From: Acidiferrobacterales bacterium
GTDB taxonomy: Bacteria > Pseudomonadota > Gammaproteobacteria > Arenicellales > JAJDZL01
Length of the DNA stretch: 64,000 nt
Direction of reading: 5' to 3'
Assembly (NCBI GenBank): GCA_028820695.1
Contig: JAPPIB010000052.1
Coordinates: 62,001-126,000, forward strand
Of this stretch, positions 55,686 through 64,000 are shown piece after piece. A model generated the notes under the pieces. That model was given only the letters and a program-made list of their open reading frames with translations. It did no database searches and was not told the DNA's origin. A program made the position numbers and the translations under genes. Each line of letters starts with the position of its first letter. The stretch's first letter is position 1.

Positions 55686-58600
55686 CTACATGTTGCGCCG
55701 AAATTTGCCTCCCACCTCAAACAATGCTGATGTGATCTGACCGACGGAACAACTGCGAACAGCCGACATGAGTTCGGCGAAAACATTGCGATTCTCCACA
55801 ACCGCCGCCTGCAATGATGCGATCGCAGCAGCGGACTCTCCGCGGTGGCGTTCATGAAAATCATGCAGTCGTTCCAACTGTGAGCGTTTCTCCTGATCAG
55901 TCGATCGGGCCAATTCGGTGTCCTGCTGTTGCTCCACCTCAGGATTCTGAAACATGTTGACACCGACAATCGGCAAAGTGCCGTCGTGCTTGAGCCGTTC
56001 GTAATGCAGAGACTGGTCCTGGATGCATCCGCGCTGATAACCCGTCTCCATCGCTCCCAGTACACCGCCTCGCTGAGATATTGACTCAAACTCACAAAGC
56101 ACTGCCTCTTCAACAAGATCAGTAAGTTCCTCCACAATGAAACTGCCCTGATTGGAATTGTCGTTCTGAGCCAGACCCCATTCCTTGTTGATGATCAGCT
56201 GAATCGCCATCGCCCTTCGTACAGACTCCTGTGTTGGCGTGGTGATCGCCTCGTCATAAGCATTTGTGTGCAGACTGTTACAGTTGTCGTATACCGCGAT
56301 CAGTGCCTGCAGTGTGGTTCGGATGTCATTGAAATTGATCTCCTGCGCATGGAGTGACCTGCCGGAAGTCTGGATGTGATATTTCAGTCGCCGGGATTTT
56401 TCGTTCGCACCATACTTTTCCTTCATCGTCACCGCCCATATCCTGCGTGCCACCCGTCCCATAACCGTGTATTCCGCATCCATTCCGTTCGAGAAGAAAA
56501 ACGAAAGATTCGATGCGAAATCATCAATATGCATCCCTCGCGCAAGATACATCTCGACGTAGGTAAATGCGTTGGCAAGAGTAAATGCAAGTTGAGAGAT
56601 CGGGTTGGCGCCGGCTTCGGCAATGTGGTATCCGGATATGGACACCGAGTAGAAATTGCACACCTCGTTGGCAATGAAATATTCCTGAATATCGCCCATC
56701 ACCTTGAGACTGAATTCTGTCGAGAAAATACACGTGTTCTGACCCTGATCCTCTTTGAGAATATCGGCCTGAACTGTTCCTCGGACGCTCCTCAGTGCGT
56801 TTGCGCGCAGTGACTCATACTCGTCGCTGTCTGGCTTGCGATCATGCTTGGCTTCAAAGGCATCGACCTGCTGGTCGATTGCCGTATTGAGCAACATCGC
56901 CAGATAGGTCGGAGCCGGACCATTGATGGTCATTGACACCGAAGTCTGACGGCTGCAAAGATCAAAGTCGCTGTATAGTACCTTCATATCGTCCAGTGTC
57001 GCGACTGATACACCGGAATTGCCGACTTTTCCATAGATGTCGGGGCGCTCATCCGGGTCAAACCCGTACAGGGAGACCGAATCAAATGCAGTCGACAGTC
57101 GTTTCGCCGCTGAATGCTCCGACAGCAACTTGAAACGTCGGTTGGTCTTATGCGGTCCGCCTTCACCTGCAAACATTCGCGTCGGATCTTCGTCCTTTCG
57201 CTTGAACGAAAATACCCCACCCGTATAAGGAAAGCTACCCGGCAGATTTTCCCGCATGAGCCAACTGAGCAAGTCGCCATGGTCATGAAAGTGCGGCACG
57301 GAAATCTTCGGAATTCTGGTACCCGAAATGGTTTCGTAAAACATTTTCGGTGCGTCCCTGACATTCGATTGCGACATCTCGAATCTCACGGCATCGACAC
57401 GCTGCGGCCATTGCTTGATCAATTCGGCCGCGTCGGTATCCAGCAACAGCTCGCGTTCGTCGGCAAGGCCCGCCAATGCCGACGGATCGCCGACGTCCGC
57501 TTCCCTCAACATCTGGACACAAGCCCGCAACTGTTGAATCTCACGTGCGAGTTGCGAAAGCGATTCCACTTTTTTGTGATAATCCCGCACCGTCTCAACA
57601 ATTTCACCCAGATATCCAATTCGAGACGGAGGAATGATACTGTGCCGGTCCGATGAGACCTTGGATGTGAGTTCCGCGGGGAATGTATCGCTGTTTCTCG
57701 GCACATCCAACAGTTTGACAATCTTCTGAAAAAGAGCGGTCACACCGTCATCGCTGAATCTCGAGGATATTGTTCCGTAAACTGGCATCGACTGCGCTGG
57801 CCGATCGAAAGCCGCCTGATTTCGCTGCACCTGCTTGCACACGTCCCGATAGGCGTCCTGCGCACCTTTTGCGTCGAACTTGTTGATGACCACCAAGTCG
57901 GCAAAATCAAGCATGTCTATCTTTTCCAGCTGACTTGCCGAACCGAATTCCGGAGTCATTACGTAAACGGTTTTGTCGACATAGGGGACAACGGAAGAGT
58001 CACCCTGGCCAATTCCGGGTGTTTCGACGACGACCAGATTGAAGCCCCAAATTGAGCATGCCCTGATCACATCGTTCAGAAATGAGGGGATCGCACCTCC
58101 GGCGTTACGGGTGGCGAGTGAGCGAACAAATACCTGCGAGGAGTCTATCGCGTTCAACCTGATGCGATCGCCGAGCAAAGCGCCGCCGGTCTTTTTTCGT
58201 GTCGGATCTACTGCAAGAATCGCAATTCTGGTGTCAGGTTCGCAATACAGTCGAAATCTCTGAACCAGCTCATCGGTGAGCGATGACTTGCCTGATCCGC
58301 CTGTACCGGTAATACCGAGAACCCGCGGCACGCTCACCTGCTCGCGGTGTGCGTCCAAATAGGCGATGGCTTGTGGATCACCGCGCTCGATGGCACTGAT
58401 CAGCAGTGCCAGATCTCTGGTATCGTCGCAGTCCAGGCTGTCTGCGGTCAAAGGATGGGATATGGTTGAATCACTCCGACATCGGTCGATCATGTCGTCA
58501 ACCATGCCTTGCAGGCCGGACTTCTGGCCATCGCCGGGAGAGTAAATCCGCGCAACACCATAATCGTGCAGCTCGCGAATCTCATCTGGAACTATAACAC

Positions 58601-58934
58601 CGCCGCCGCCACCGAAAACCTTGATGTCCCTGCGACCGCATTCCTCAAGCATATCAATGATGTACTTGAAAAACTCGATGTGTCCGCCCTGGTATGAGCT
58701 GACCGCAATACCGTCGGCGTCCTCCTGGATCGCAGTCGAGACAATTTCCCTGACCGAACGGTTATGACCCAGATGAACAACCTCAACACCCGAAGACTGC
58801 AAGATTCGACGGATGACGTTGATTGAGGCATCATGACCATCGAACAGGCTGGTGGCCGTCACAAATCTCAATGGGATCTGTGTTTCGTCGGTGTCATGAA
58901 CGAGTCTGATTCTTTCGGCGGAGATCGCCATCAT
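55686..58934 (-). CDS. icmF: Fused acyl-CoA mutase IcmF (isobutyryl-CoA mutase type)
   Basis: Adenosylcobalamin-dependent mutase fused to its own G-protein chaperone. Order: B12-binding domain (DGHDASINVIRR, with H as cobalt ligand, and GGGGGVIVPDE), a MeaB-like GTPase (GITGTGGSGKSSL near 208-220, NKFDAKGAQD), then the mutase barrel with FPYTGGVFSFKR and YSVSISGYHIAEAGANPISQ, which follow IcmF rather than methylmalonyl-CoA mutase. It interconverts isobutyryl- and n-butyryl-CoA; some members prefer pivalyl- or isovaleryl-CoA. The frame is open to a TTG at 59015, but starting at 58934 gives about 1,082 residues, the family norm. Isovaleryl-CoA dehydrogenase is encoded 4 kb away. Confidence 0.92.
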   Translation of the reverse strand: MMAISAERIRLVHDTDETQIPLRFVTATSLFDGHDASINVIRRILQSSGVEVVHLGHNRSVREIVSTAIQEDADGIAVSSYQGGHIEFFKYIIDMLEECGRRDIKVFGGGGGVIVPDEIRELHDYGVARIYSPGDGQKSGLQGMVDDMIDRCRSDSTISHPLTADSLDCDDTRDLALLISAIERGDPQAIAYLDAHREQVSVPRVLGITGTGGSGKSSLTDELVQRFRLYCEPDTRIAILAVDPTRKKTGGALLGDRIRLNAIDSSQVFVRSLATRNAGGAIPSFLNDVIRACSIWGFNLVVVETPGIGQGDSSVVPYVDKTVYVMTPEFGSASQLEKIDMLDFADLVVINKFDAKGAQDAYRDVCKQVQRNQAAFDRPAQSMPVYGTISSRFSDDGVTALFQKIVKLLDVPRNSDTFPAELTSKVSSDRHSIIPPSRIGYLGEIVETVRDYHKKVESLSQLAREIQQLRACVQMLREADVGDPSALAGLADERELLLDTDAAELIKQWPQRVDAVRFEMSQSNVRDAPKMFYETISGTRIPKISVPHFHDHGDLLSWLMRENLPGSFPYTGGVFSFKRKDEDPTRMFAGEGGPHKTNRRFKLLSEHSAAKRLSTAFDSVSLYGFDPDERPDIYGKVGNSGVSVATLDDMKVLYSDFDLCSRQTSVSMTINGPAPTYLAMLLNTAIDQQVDAFEAKHDRKPDSDEYESLRANALRSVRGTVQADILKEDQGQNTCIFSTEFSLKVMGDIQEYFIANEVCNFYSVSISGYHIAEAGANPISQLAFTLANAFTYVEMYLARGMHIDDFASNLSFFFSNGMDAEYTVMGRVARRIWAVTMKEKYGANEKSRRLKYHIQTSGRSLHAQEINFNDIRTTLQALIAVYDNCNSLHTNAYDEAITTPTQESVRRAMAIQLIINKEWGLAQNDNSNQGSFIVEELTDLVEEAVLCEFESISQRGGVLGAMETGYQRGCIQDQSLHYERLKHDGTLPIVGVNMFQNPEVEQQQDTELARSTDQEKRSQLERLHDFHERHRGESAAAIASLQAAVVENRNVFAELMSAVRSCSVGQITSALFEVGGKFRRNM

Positions 58935-59120
58935 TCTGTCTGTTCGGTAATCCAAAATTCGCAAAGTCCTGACATCGCTGTAATTGACCGCCTTGAGGTC
59001 GACGAACACCATCAAATCTTCGCCGACATTGACGGAACAACCAAAGATTGCCGGTAAATTGCCTGTTCCGCTATTTTATCAGATTGGCTCAGACCTTCTG
59101 AATTCGACCATAGGCTGGGA

Positions 59121-60152
59121 TTATCCCCAGCAATGCATCAGAGCCTGCTGCGCAGTGATTGACGGAATTCCCGGTACCGGTGTATCTGTGACAAGAGTCA
59201 CTCCTGTATCGAAAAAGTCAAGGCCTGGTGTGTTGTCTGGCATCTTGCCATTTTTGACGAAATTGACCACCGCTTCAATGCCGTAGACCGCCATCCGCTG
59301 CGGAAACTGCATCACCGTGGCGTTGAGTTCACCATCGGCAACCTTGTTGACTCCATCACAACCACCGTCTATCGAAACGATTACCGCATCGTCGTCCACC
59401 TTCGATTCCTGAAGTGCTGCGTAGGCTCCGGCTGCAGCCGGCTCATTGATCGCATATACCAGATCGATTTGCGGATTGTTCTGAAGTAATGACTGCATCA
59501 CGCTTCGACCACCTTCCTCAGAGCCGAAAGTCGCACCGCTGCCAACGATGCGTTCGTCATCTTCATCGTACATGGTTCCAGGGTCCCGAATGCCAACTCC
59601 GAAACCACTCAGGAACCCCTGATTGCGTAACAGGTCCACCGTGACATTCGTACCTGCCCCATCAAGCGTTACGACGTTCGCGTTCTTGGCCGCACTGCCC
59701 ATATACGCTTTTGCCCACATGCCGATCAACTCACCGGCCCTGAAGTTATCGGTGGCAAACGTCGCGTCGGCAAGCTGCGTTGGTTCGAATAGCGTATCAA
59801 TAGCAATGACAATCACACCTGCTTGGCGCGCCTTGCTGACCGCGTCGGCAAGAGCCGCCGGATCTGAAGGTGAAATCAGAATACCTGCAACACCGGCATC
59901 AACCAGAGTCTCTATCGCTTCAATCTGTTTGGCGGAGTCACCATCATATTCGCCTGCAAATGTATAAATCTTGATACCGAGCTCGTCTGCGTGATGCAGT
60001 ACAGTGTCTTTGATTTCCACAAAAAATGGATTGTCCTCAGTCTTGGTGACCAATCCGATTATCGGATCTGCAGCCATACCAACAGACGCAAGCAGACTGC
60101 ACGCCAATCCCACTGCGATCAGAATTTCATTCGCGAATCTGTTCATGAACAT
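59121..60152 (-). CDS. Periplasmic sugar-type substrate-binding protein
   Basis: ABC transporter solute-binding protein of the RbsB/Peripla_BP_4 type, 343 residues. A signal peptide ends at about VGMAA-DP. IIGLVTKTEDNPFF, the start of the mature part, and GVAGILISPSDPAAL are typical of ribose/fructose/inositol binders. No ATPase or permease gene is adjacent: the next genes are icmF downstream and a nitronate monooxygenase divergently upstream. It may serve a transporter elsewhere. Confidence 0.88.
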   Translation of the reverse strand: MFMNRFANEILIAVGLACSLLASVGMAADPIIGLVTKTEDNPFFVEIKDTVLHHADELGIKIYTFAGEYDGDSAKQIEAIETLVDAGVAGILISPSDPAALADAVSKARQAGVIVIAIDTLFEPTQLADATFATDNFRAGELIGMWAKAYMGSAAKNANVVTLDGAGTNVTVDLLRNQGFLSGFGVGIRDPGTMYDEDDERIVGSGATFGSEEGGRSVMQSLLQNNPQIDLVYAINEPAAAGAYAALQESKVDDDAVIVSIDGGCDGVNKVADGELNATVMQFPQRMAVYGIEAVVNFVKNGKMPDNTPGLDFFDTGVTLVTDTPVPGIPSITAQQALMHCWG

Positions 60153-60328
60153 GCGGCGTCAATAACCTGCTTGCCTGAACTGCCTGGTAATATCCATAAG
60201 ACCGTCATTTGAAATGTGCGTATGTATTTTACAGCAACCCAATCAGTCCCCTGAATGCGGCTGTTGTTCGGGTTTCGGATGGTGTACCGCGGCTCACAGA
60301 CACAATCGAATGCGCATGCGGTCGGTGC

Positions 60329-60352
60329 GATTTGGTTCTGGATTTGGTTCTG
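60329..60352 (+). repeat. Tandem 12-base direct repeat in a gene-free gap
   Basis: GATTTGGTTCTG occurs twice head to tail (60329-60340 and 60341-60352). It lies in the 350-base region (60153-60502) between the divergent binding-protein and monooxygenase genes. The region otherwise shows no gene or known site; the open frame across it has a low-complexity leucine/valine translation from this repeat. Confidence 0.6.
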
Positions 60353-60502
60353 GTAATACGATCTGCGCTACCCGATAATAGATGGTCGGACAGTTGCCTG
60401 TTCTTCCGACTGCCGCTCTCAACGGTATTTGAGCGAAATCAGTTGCAATCGAACAAGAATGCAAAATTCCTGCCCGCTGCATTAACAAGACAACAGCACA
60501 AC

Positions 60503-61582
60503 ATGACAATCGAACAAGCGCTTTTTCGAAGAGTTGGCCAATTCTGCGAAAGTATGGGAACGAAACTGCCGGTTTTGCTGGCGCCGATGGCGGGTGCCTG
60601 CCCGCCGGAACTCTCGATCAGTGTGGCCAATGCCGGTGGTCTTGGTGCGTGTGGCGTGCTCCTGATGAGTCCTGAGCAAATTGTCCAATGGTGCAGTGAC
60701 TTCAGGGCTTCGAGCGACGGACCTTTTCAACTCAATAACTGGATTCCCGACCCTGCGCCAGTTCGCGACGATTGCGAGGAAAGACGGGTGGTGGACTTTC
60801 TGAGTCAATTCAGTGGTGAGACCCAACCTGAAGTCGCCGAAATCACCGCGCCCGAATTCAATGCTCAGTGTGATGCCATGCTTGAGTCCAAGCCGCGTGT
60901 GATCTCAAGCATCATGGGGATCTATCCGGATGAATTCATCACGCGAATGAAGTCACAGGGGATACTCTGGTTTGCCACCGTGACGACAGTGGCAGAAGCG
61001 CTCGAGGCACAACAGGCAGGGGCTGATGTGATCGTCGCTCAGGGCGTTGAGGCGGGCGGCCACCGAGGCACTTTCAGGGCACAAGATGCACAACAGTCAC
61101 TCGCCGGGCTGTTCTCCCTGATTCCCGCCATCGCAGACTCGGTGCATTTGCCAATTGTAGCGACCGGTGGAATTGCAGACGCCCGGGGAGTTGCGGCGGC
61201 ACTGATGCTCGGTGCCTCGGCAGTGCAAATCGGCACTGGCTTTTTGCGTTGCCCGCAGGCGGCCATTCCGTCGGCGTGGGCTGACGAGATAGGAAAATCG
61301 GCTCCTGATGGCACGATGCTCACACGGTCATTTACCGGCAGGCTGGGACGATCGATCGCGACGGCCTACACCAAAGCCTCAGCCGCATCGGATGCGCCCG
61401 ATCCCCGACCGTATCCCGTACAGCGGGCGCTCACCAAACAGATGACGACCGCAGGGCGTCGCGACAACGATCTGGACAGGATTCAGGCTTGGGCAGGCCA
61501 GTCAGCCTCTCTGGCAAGGGCGGTTGCAGCGGACAAGCTGACTCGCGATTTATGGAACGGGGCTTTGAACCTTCTGGCCTGA
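60503..61582 (+). CDS. Nitronate monooxygenase family protein
   Basis: FMN-dependent TIM-barrel enzyme of 359 residues (2-nitropropane dioxygenase-like). LPVLLAPMAGACPPELSISVANAGG is the N-terminal FMN strand region (given in parts: APMAG, NAGGLG), EAGGHRGTF holds the conserved histidine, and ATGGIADARGVAAALMLGA with QIGTGFL binds the phosphate. It detoxifies propionate-3-nitronate and similar compounds. The frame is open upstream to 60209, but the family N-terminus begins at ATG 60503. Confidence 0.88.
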   Translation: MTIEQALFRRVGQFCESMGTKLPVLLAPMAGACPPELSISVANAGGLGACGVLLMSPEQIVQWCSDFRASSDGPFQLNNWIPDPAPVRDDCEERRVVDFLSQFSGETQPEVAEITAPEFNAQCDAMLESKPRVISSIMGIYPDEFITRMKSQGILWFATVTTVAEALEAQQAGADVIVAQGVEAGGHRGTFRAQDAQQSLAGLFSLIPAIADSVHLPIVATGGIADARGVAAALMLGASAVQIGTGFLRCPQAAIPSAWADEIGKSAPDGTMLTRSFTGRLGRSIATAYTKASAASDAPDPRPYPVQRALTKQMTTAGRRDNDLDRIQAWAGQSASLARAVAADKLTRDLWNGALNLLA

Positions 61583-61785
61583 AGCGGGTTAAGGCTGTGG
61601 CAATTTTGTCAGTCAGCGAGTTCGCCACTGGGAACAGTCAAATCCGATACAAGTACTGTTGACGCAGATCAGCTGCCACTGCCGGTACCGATTGACAGGC
61701 TGTGTGATCTGTAGATTATCTGACACGGTTGTTTAGGGTATATTGATTGACTTCGAACGTTGGAAATCAGTCGACGATAAGTAAA

Positions 61786-62232
61786 ATGACAAATAACTTC
61801 AAAGCATTGAATCCGGACTACGAGTCCAAGGTACGACAGAGTTTCGTCGAACAGGGAATCATGAAGCTGATGGGAGCGACGATCCGCGACGTCGGGCCCG
61901 GACGCTGTATAATCGAATTGCCGTTCAACGAAAAACTGACTCAGCAAGATGGGTTCTTTCACGCAGGAGCAACCAGTACGATCGCTGACTCAGCAGGTGG
62001 ATACGCAGCATTGACGCTGATGCCGGCCGATAGCCAGACCTTGACCGTGGAATTCAAAATCAATCTGCTGGTACCGGCTTCAGGCGACAGGCTTTGCGCA
62101 GAAGCGACAGTGATCAAAGCCGGCAAGACCTTGACCGTATCGAACATTGAGGTGTTCTCGCATCGCGGTGAAAGCCGAAAACTGTGTGCGATCATGCAAC
62201 AGACCACCATTTGTATTCCTCACCCGGATTAA
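61786..62232 (+). CDS. PaaI-type hotdog thioesterase
   Basis: Acyl-CoA thioesterase candidate of 148 residues. The PaaI motif QQDGFFHAGATSTIADSAGG (G-x-x-H-G/A-x6-D-x-A) carries the active-site aspartate, and FKINLLVPASGDRL the second strand. It lies 7 bases before the acyl-CoA dehydrogenase and is probably co-transcribed. An in-frame TTG at 61747 would add 13 residues, but the ATG is favoured. Confidence 0.9.
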   Translation: MTNNFKALNPDYESKVRQSFVEQGIMKLMGATIRDVGPGRCIIELPFNEKLTQQDGFFHAGATSTIADSAGGYAALTLMPADSQTLTVEFKINLLVPASGDRLCAEATVIKAGKTLTVSNIEVFSHRGESRKLCAIMQQTTICIPHPD

Positions 62233-62238
62233 TCCCTG

Positions 62239-63408
62239 ATGGGCAGCGACTATTCAGCACTGAACTTTGATTTGGGAGAGATCGCCGACATGCTTCGGGC
62301 GAGTGTTCGCGAGTTTGCTGCGAATGAGATTCAGCCGCGAGCTGCCGACATTGACCAGTCCAACGAATTTCCGTCCGATCTGTGGAAGAAGCTGGGCGAC
62401 ATGGGACTGCTTGGCATCACGGTCGAGGAAAAATTCGGTGGAGCCGGTATGGGTTACCTGGAACATGTCGTCGCCATGGAGGAAATAAGCCGCGCTTCGG
62501 CATCTGTCGGTCTTTCCTATGGCGCGCACTCTAACCTGGCTGTCAATCAAATTCGCAGAAATGGGACAGACTCACAAAAGCGAGAGTATCTGCCTCGACT
62601 GATCAGTGGCGAGCACGTGGGAGCACTGGCAATGTCAGAACCGAACTCCGGGTCCGATGTCGTCAGTATGAATCTGCGGGCACAAGTCGAAAACGGCCAC
62701 TACATCCTCAACGGCAGCAAGATGTGGATCACCAACGGACCCGATGCCGACGTGTTGGTAGTTTACGCCAAGACGTCACCGGAAGCCGGGTCAAGAGGCA
62801 TCACGGCCTTCATCATCGAAAGGCAGTTCGATGGATTCTCTACCGGACAGAAACTGGACAAACTGGGCATGCGCGGTTCGAATACCGGGGAGCTTGTCTT
62901 TGACAACTGTGCGGTTCCTGCCCAAAACGTGCTGGGTGAGGTCGGCCGTGGCGTTGAGGTGCTGATGAGCGGCCTGGATTACGAAAGAGTTGTACTGTCA
63001 GGAGGTCCACTTGGAATTATGCAGGCTTGTCTTGATGTTGTCGTTCCCTACGTTCATGAACGCAGGCAATTCGGAAAGGCCATTGGAGAATTTCAGTTCA
63101 TCCAAGGCAAGCTGGCCGACATGTACTCTGCATTGAACGCATCGCGTGCCTATGCCTACGCCGTTGCGAAGGCATGTGACCGAGGTGAGACAACACGCAA
63201 AGATGCCGCAGCAGTCATCCTCTATACCGCCGAAAAGGCCACATGGTGTGCGCTCGAGGCGATACAGGCCATGGGTGGTATGGGCTACGTCAATGAAACA
63301 CCGACCGGGCGTCTGCTCAGGGATGCCAAGCTTTACGAAATTGGTGCCGGCACAAGCGAAATTCGTCGCATGCTGATCGGACGCGAACTTTTCTTGGAAA
63401 CACAATAA
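62239..63408 (+). CDS. ivd: Isovaleryl-CoA dehydrogenase
   Basis: FAD acyl-CoA dehydrogenase of leucine breakdown, 389 residues. The catalytic glutamate is E249 in [13 protein letters not shown], its position in isovaleryl- rather than short- or medium-chain enzymes. [10 protein letters not shown] and [10 protein letters not shown] bind FAD and substrate, and [13 protein letters not shown] and [13 protein letters not shown] are conserved. Electrons would go to ETF. It precedes a thiolase gene by 20 bases, as in leucine/acyl-CoA operons. Confidence 0.94.
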   Translation: MGSDYSALNFDLGEIADMLRASVREFAANEIQPRAADIDQSNEFPSDLWKKLGDMGLLGITVEEKFGGAGMGYLEHVVAMEEISRASASVGLSYGAHSNLAVNQIRRNGTDSQKREYLPRLISGEHVGALAMSEPNSGSDVVSMNLRAQVENGHYILNGSKMWITNGPDADVLVVYAKTSPEAGSRGITAFIIERQFDGFSTGQKLDKLGMRGSNTGELVFDNCAVPAQNVLGEVGRGVEVLMSGLDYERVVLSGGPLGIMQACLDVVVPYVHERRQFGKAIGEFQFIQGKLADMYSALNASRAYAYAVAKACDRGETTRKDAAAVILYTAEKATWCALEAIQAMGGMGYVNETPTGRLLRDAKLYEIGAGTSEIRRMLIGRELFLETQ

Positions 63409-63430
63409 TCTGCAAGTGACAGGAGATATG

Positions 63431-64000
63431 ATGATGCAGGCTTCCTCAGTAGTCCTAACCGGAATGGCCCGAACTCCGATCGGTGGATTTCAGGGTCGCC
63501 TATCGGCAAAGTCCGCCCCGGAACTCGGCTGCAGCTCAATTCGGGCAGCTCTCGACGACGCCGGTATTCAAGGTGCAGACGTCGATGAAGTGCTCATGGG
63601 CTGTGTGCTCCCCGCTGGAATGGGTCAGGCTCCTGCCCGACAGGCAGCGCTGGCCGCCGACATTCCGAAATCAGTCGGTTGCACGACGGTCAACAAGATG
63701 TGCGGTTCCGGTATGAAAACTGTGATGCTCGGCTACGATTCGATTGTGGCGGGAACCAACTCTGTGGTAGCTGCCGGTGGGATGGAGAGCATGACCAATG
63801 CGCCTTATCTGATCCCGAAAGCCAGGGGCGGGTTGAGAATGGGACATGGACAAATGATGGACCACATGTTCATAGACGGACTGGAAGACGCCTACCAGAA
63901 AGGCTCGTTGATGGGAGAATTCGCAGAAGACTGCGCACAAGCCTATCGGTTCAGTCGCGAAGCGCAGGACAATTTCGCGATCGAGTCCCTCACCCGGGCA
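63431..64000 (+). CDS. Acetyl-CoA C-acyltransferase (thiolase), N-terminal part
   Basis: The first 190 codons of a thiolase run off the window end. Frame: VVLTGMARTPIGGFQGRLS, then the active-site cysteine near 91 in NKMCGSGMK, and AAGGMESMTNAPYL, all typical. Three ATGs sit in a row (63428, 63431, 63434); AGGAGA at 63421 is best spaced for the second or third. It would cleave acetoacetyl-CoA or 3-ketoacyl-CoA, completing the leucine pathway. Confidence 0.93.
   Translation, partial: MMQASSVVLTGMARTPIGGFQGRLSAKSAPELGCSSIRAALDDAGIQGADVDEVLMGCVLPAGMGQAPARQAALAADIPKSVGCTTVNKMCGSGMKTVMLGYDSIVAGTNSVVAAGGMESMTNAPYLIPKARGGLRMGHGQMMDHMFIDGLEDAYQKGSLMGEFAEDCAQAYRFSREAQDNFAIESLTRA

Noticed and set aside
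58935-59015. N-terminal extension of IcmF
   Set aside because: The additional 27 residues have no family counterpart and the upstream start would be TTG; the shorter form has the normal length.
60209-60502. N-terminal extension of the nitronate monooxygenase
   Set aside because: The frame is open, but the extra 98 residues include the product of a tandem DNA repeat and are not part of the family; the barrel starts at 60503.

Overview
The window reads as a chromosomal segment of an uncultured, probably marine, sulfur-oxidising gammaproteobacterium. Three things support this. The order recA-recX-alaS-lysC-csrA-tRNA-Ser-tRNA-Arg and the blocks metG-rnfB-nth-DUF1841, tgt-yajC-secDF and ribD-ribE-ribBX-ribH-nusB/thiL-pgpA are typical of that class. 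An aprM-aprB-aprA operon for APS reductase of the sulfite-oxidising type is present. The rest is compact housekeeping DNA with many short overlaps between genes. The lineage is inferred from gene order and family resemblance only.

Layout. 1-4 kb: the end of a corrinoid protein gene, a RACo/RamA-type reductive activator, a CobW-type GTPase with a histidine-rich loop, and a FadR-type regulator, forming the tail of a B12-dependent methyl-transfer locus. 4.2-7.5 kb: aprMBA. 7.6-9.1 kb: a TPR protein. 9.1-14.8 kb: a giant tandem UvrA with four complete ATPase domains. 14.9-17.8 kb: apbC-dcd-aroC. 18-21.8 kb: metG, a soluble RnfB, nth, DUF1841.

Accessory island, 21.8-27.9 kb. Between DUF1841 and rlmB lie a non-coding or decayed stretch, a gene for a complete Erg6/SMT-like sterol C24-methyltransferase, a transposase C-terminal remnant, and a bufferin-type RiPP operon: DUF2282 precursor, DUF692 MNIO, DUF2063 partner and DoxX membrane protein. 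This operon is joined by a TGATG overlap to an ArsS-like radical SAM gene. The bacterial sterol methyltransferase and the MNIO plus radical SAM pairing are the most interesting parts of the window.

27.9-34.8 kb: rlmB, a Bcr/CflA exporter, a PhyH-type dioxygenase, an RNase II/R, a SRAP (YedK) protein and two tRNAs. 34.8-40.7 kb: csrA, lysC, alaS, recX, recA. 40.8-52.4 kb: dsbC, a rhodanese, pgpA, an in-frame NusB-ThiL fusion, the riboflavin genes, secF, secD, yajC and tgt. 52.7-64 kb is catabolic: a beta-hydroxyacid dehydrogenase, an MFS transporter, an SDR, a fused acyl-CoA mutase (IcmF), a lone periplasmic sugar-binding protein, a nitronate monooxygenase, a hotdog thioesterase, an isovaleryl-CoA dehydrogenase and the start of a thiolase. 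These suggest branched-chain amino acid and acyl-CoA breakdown, so the organism is probably mixotrophic, combining sulfur oxidation with use of organic and methylated compounds.
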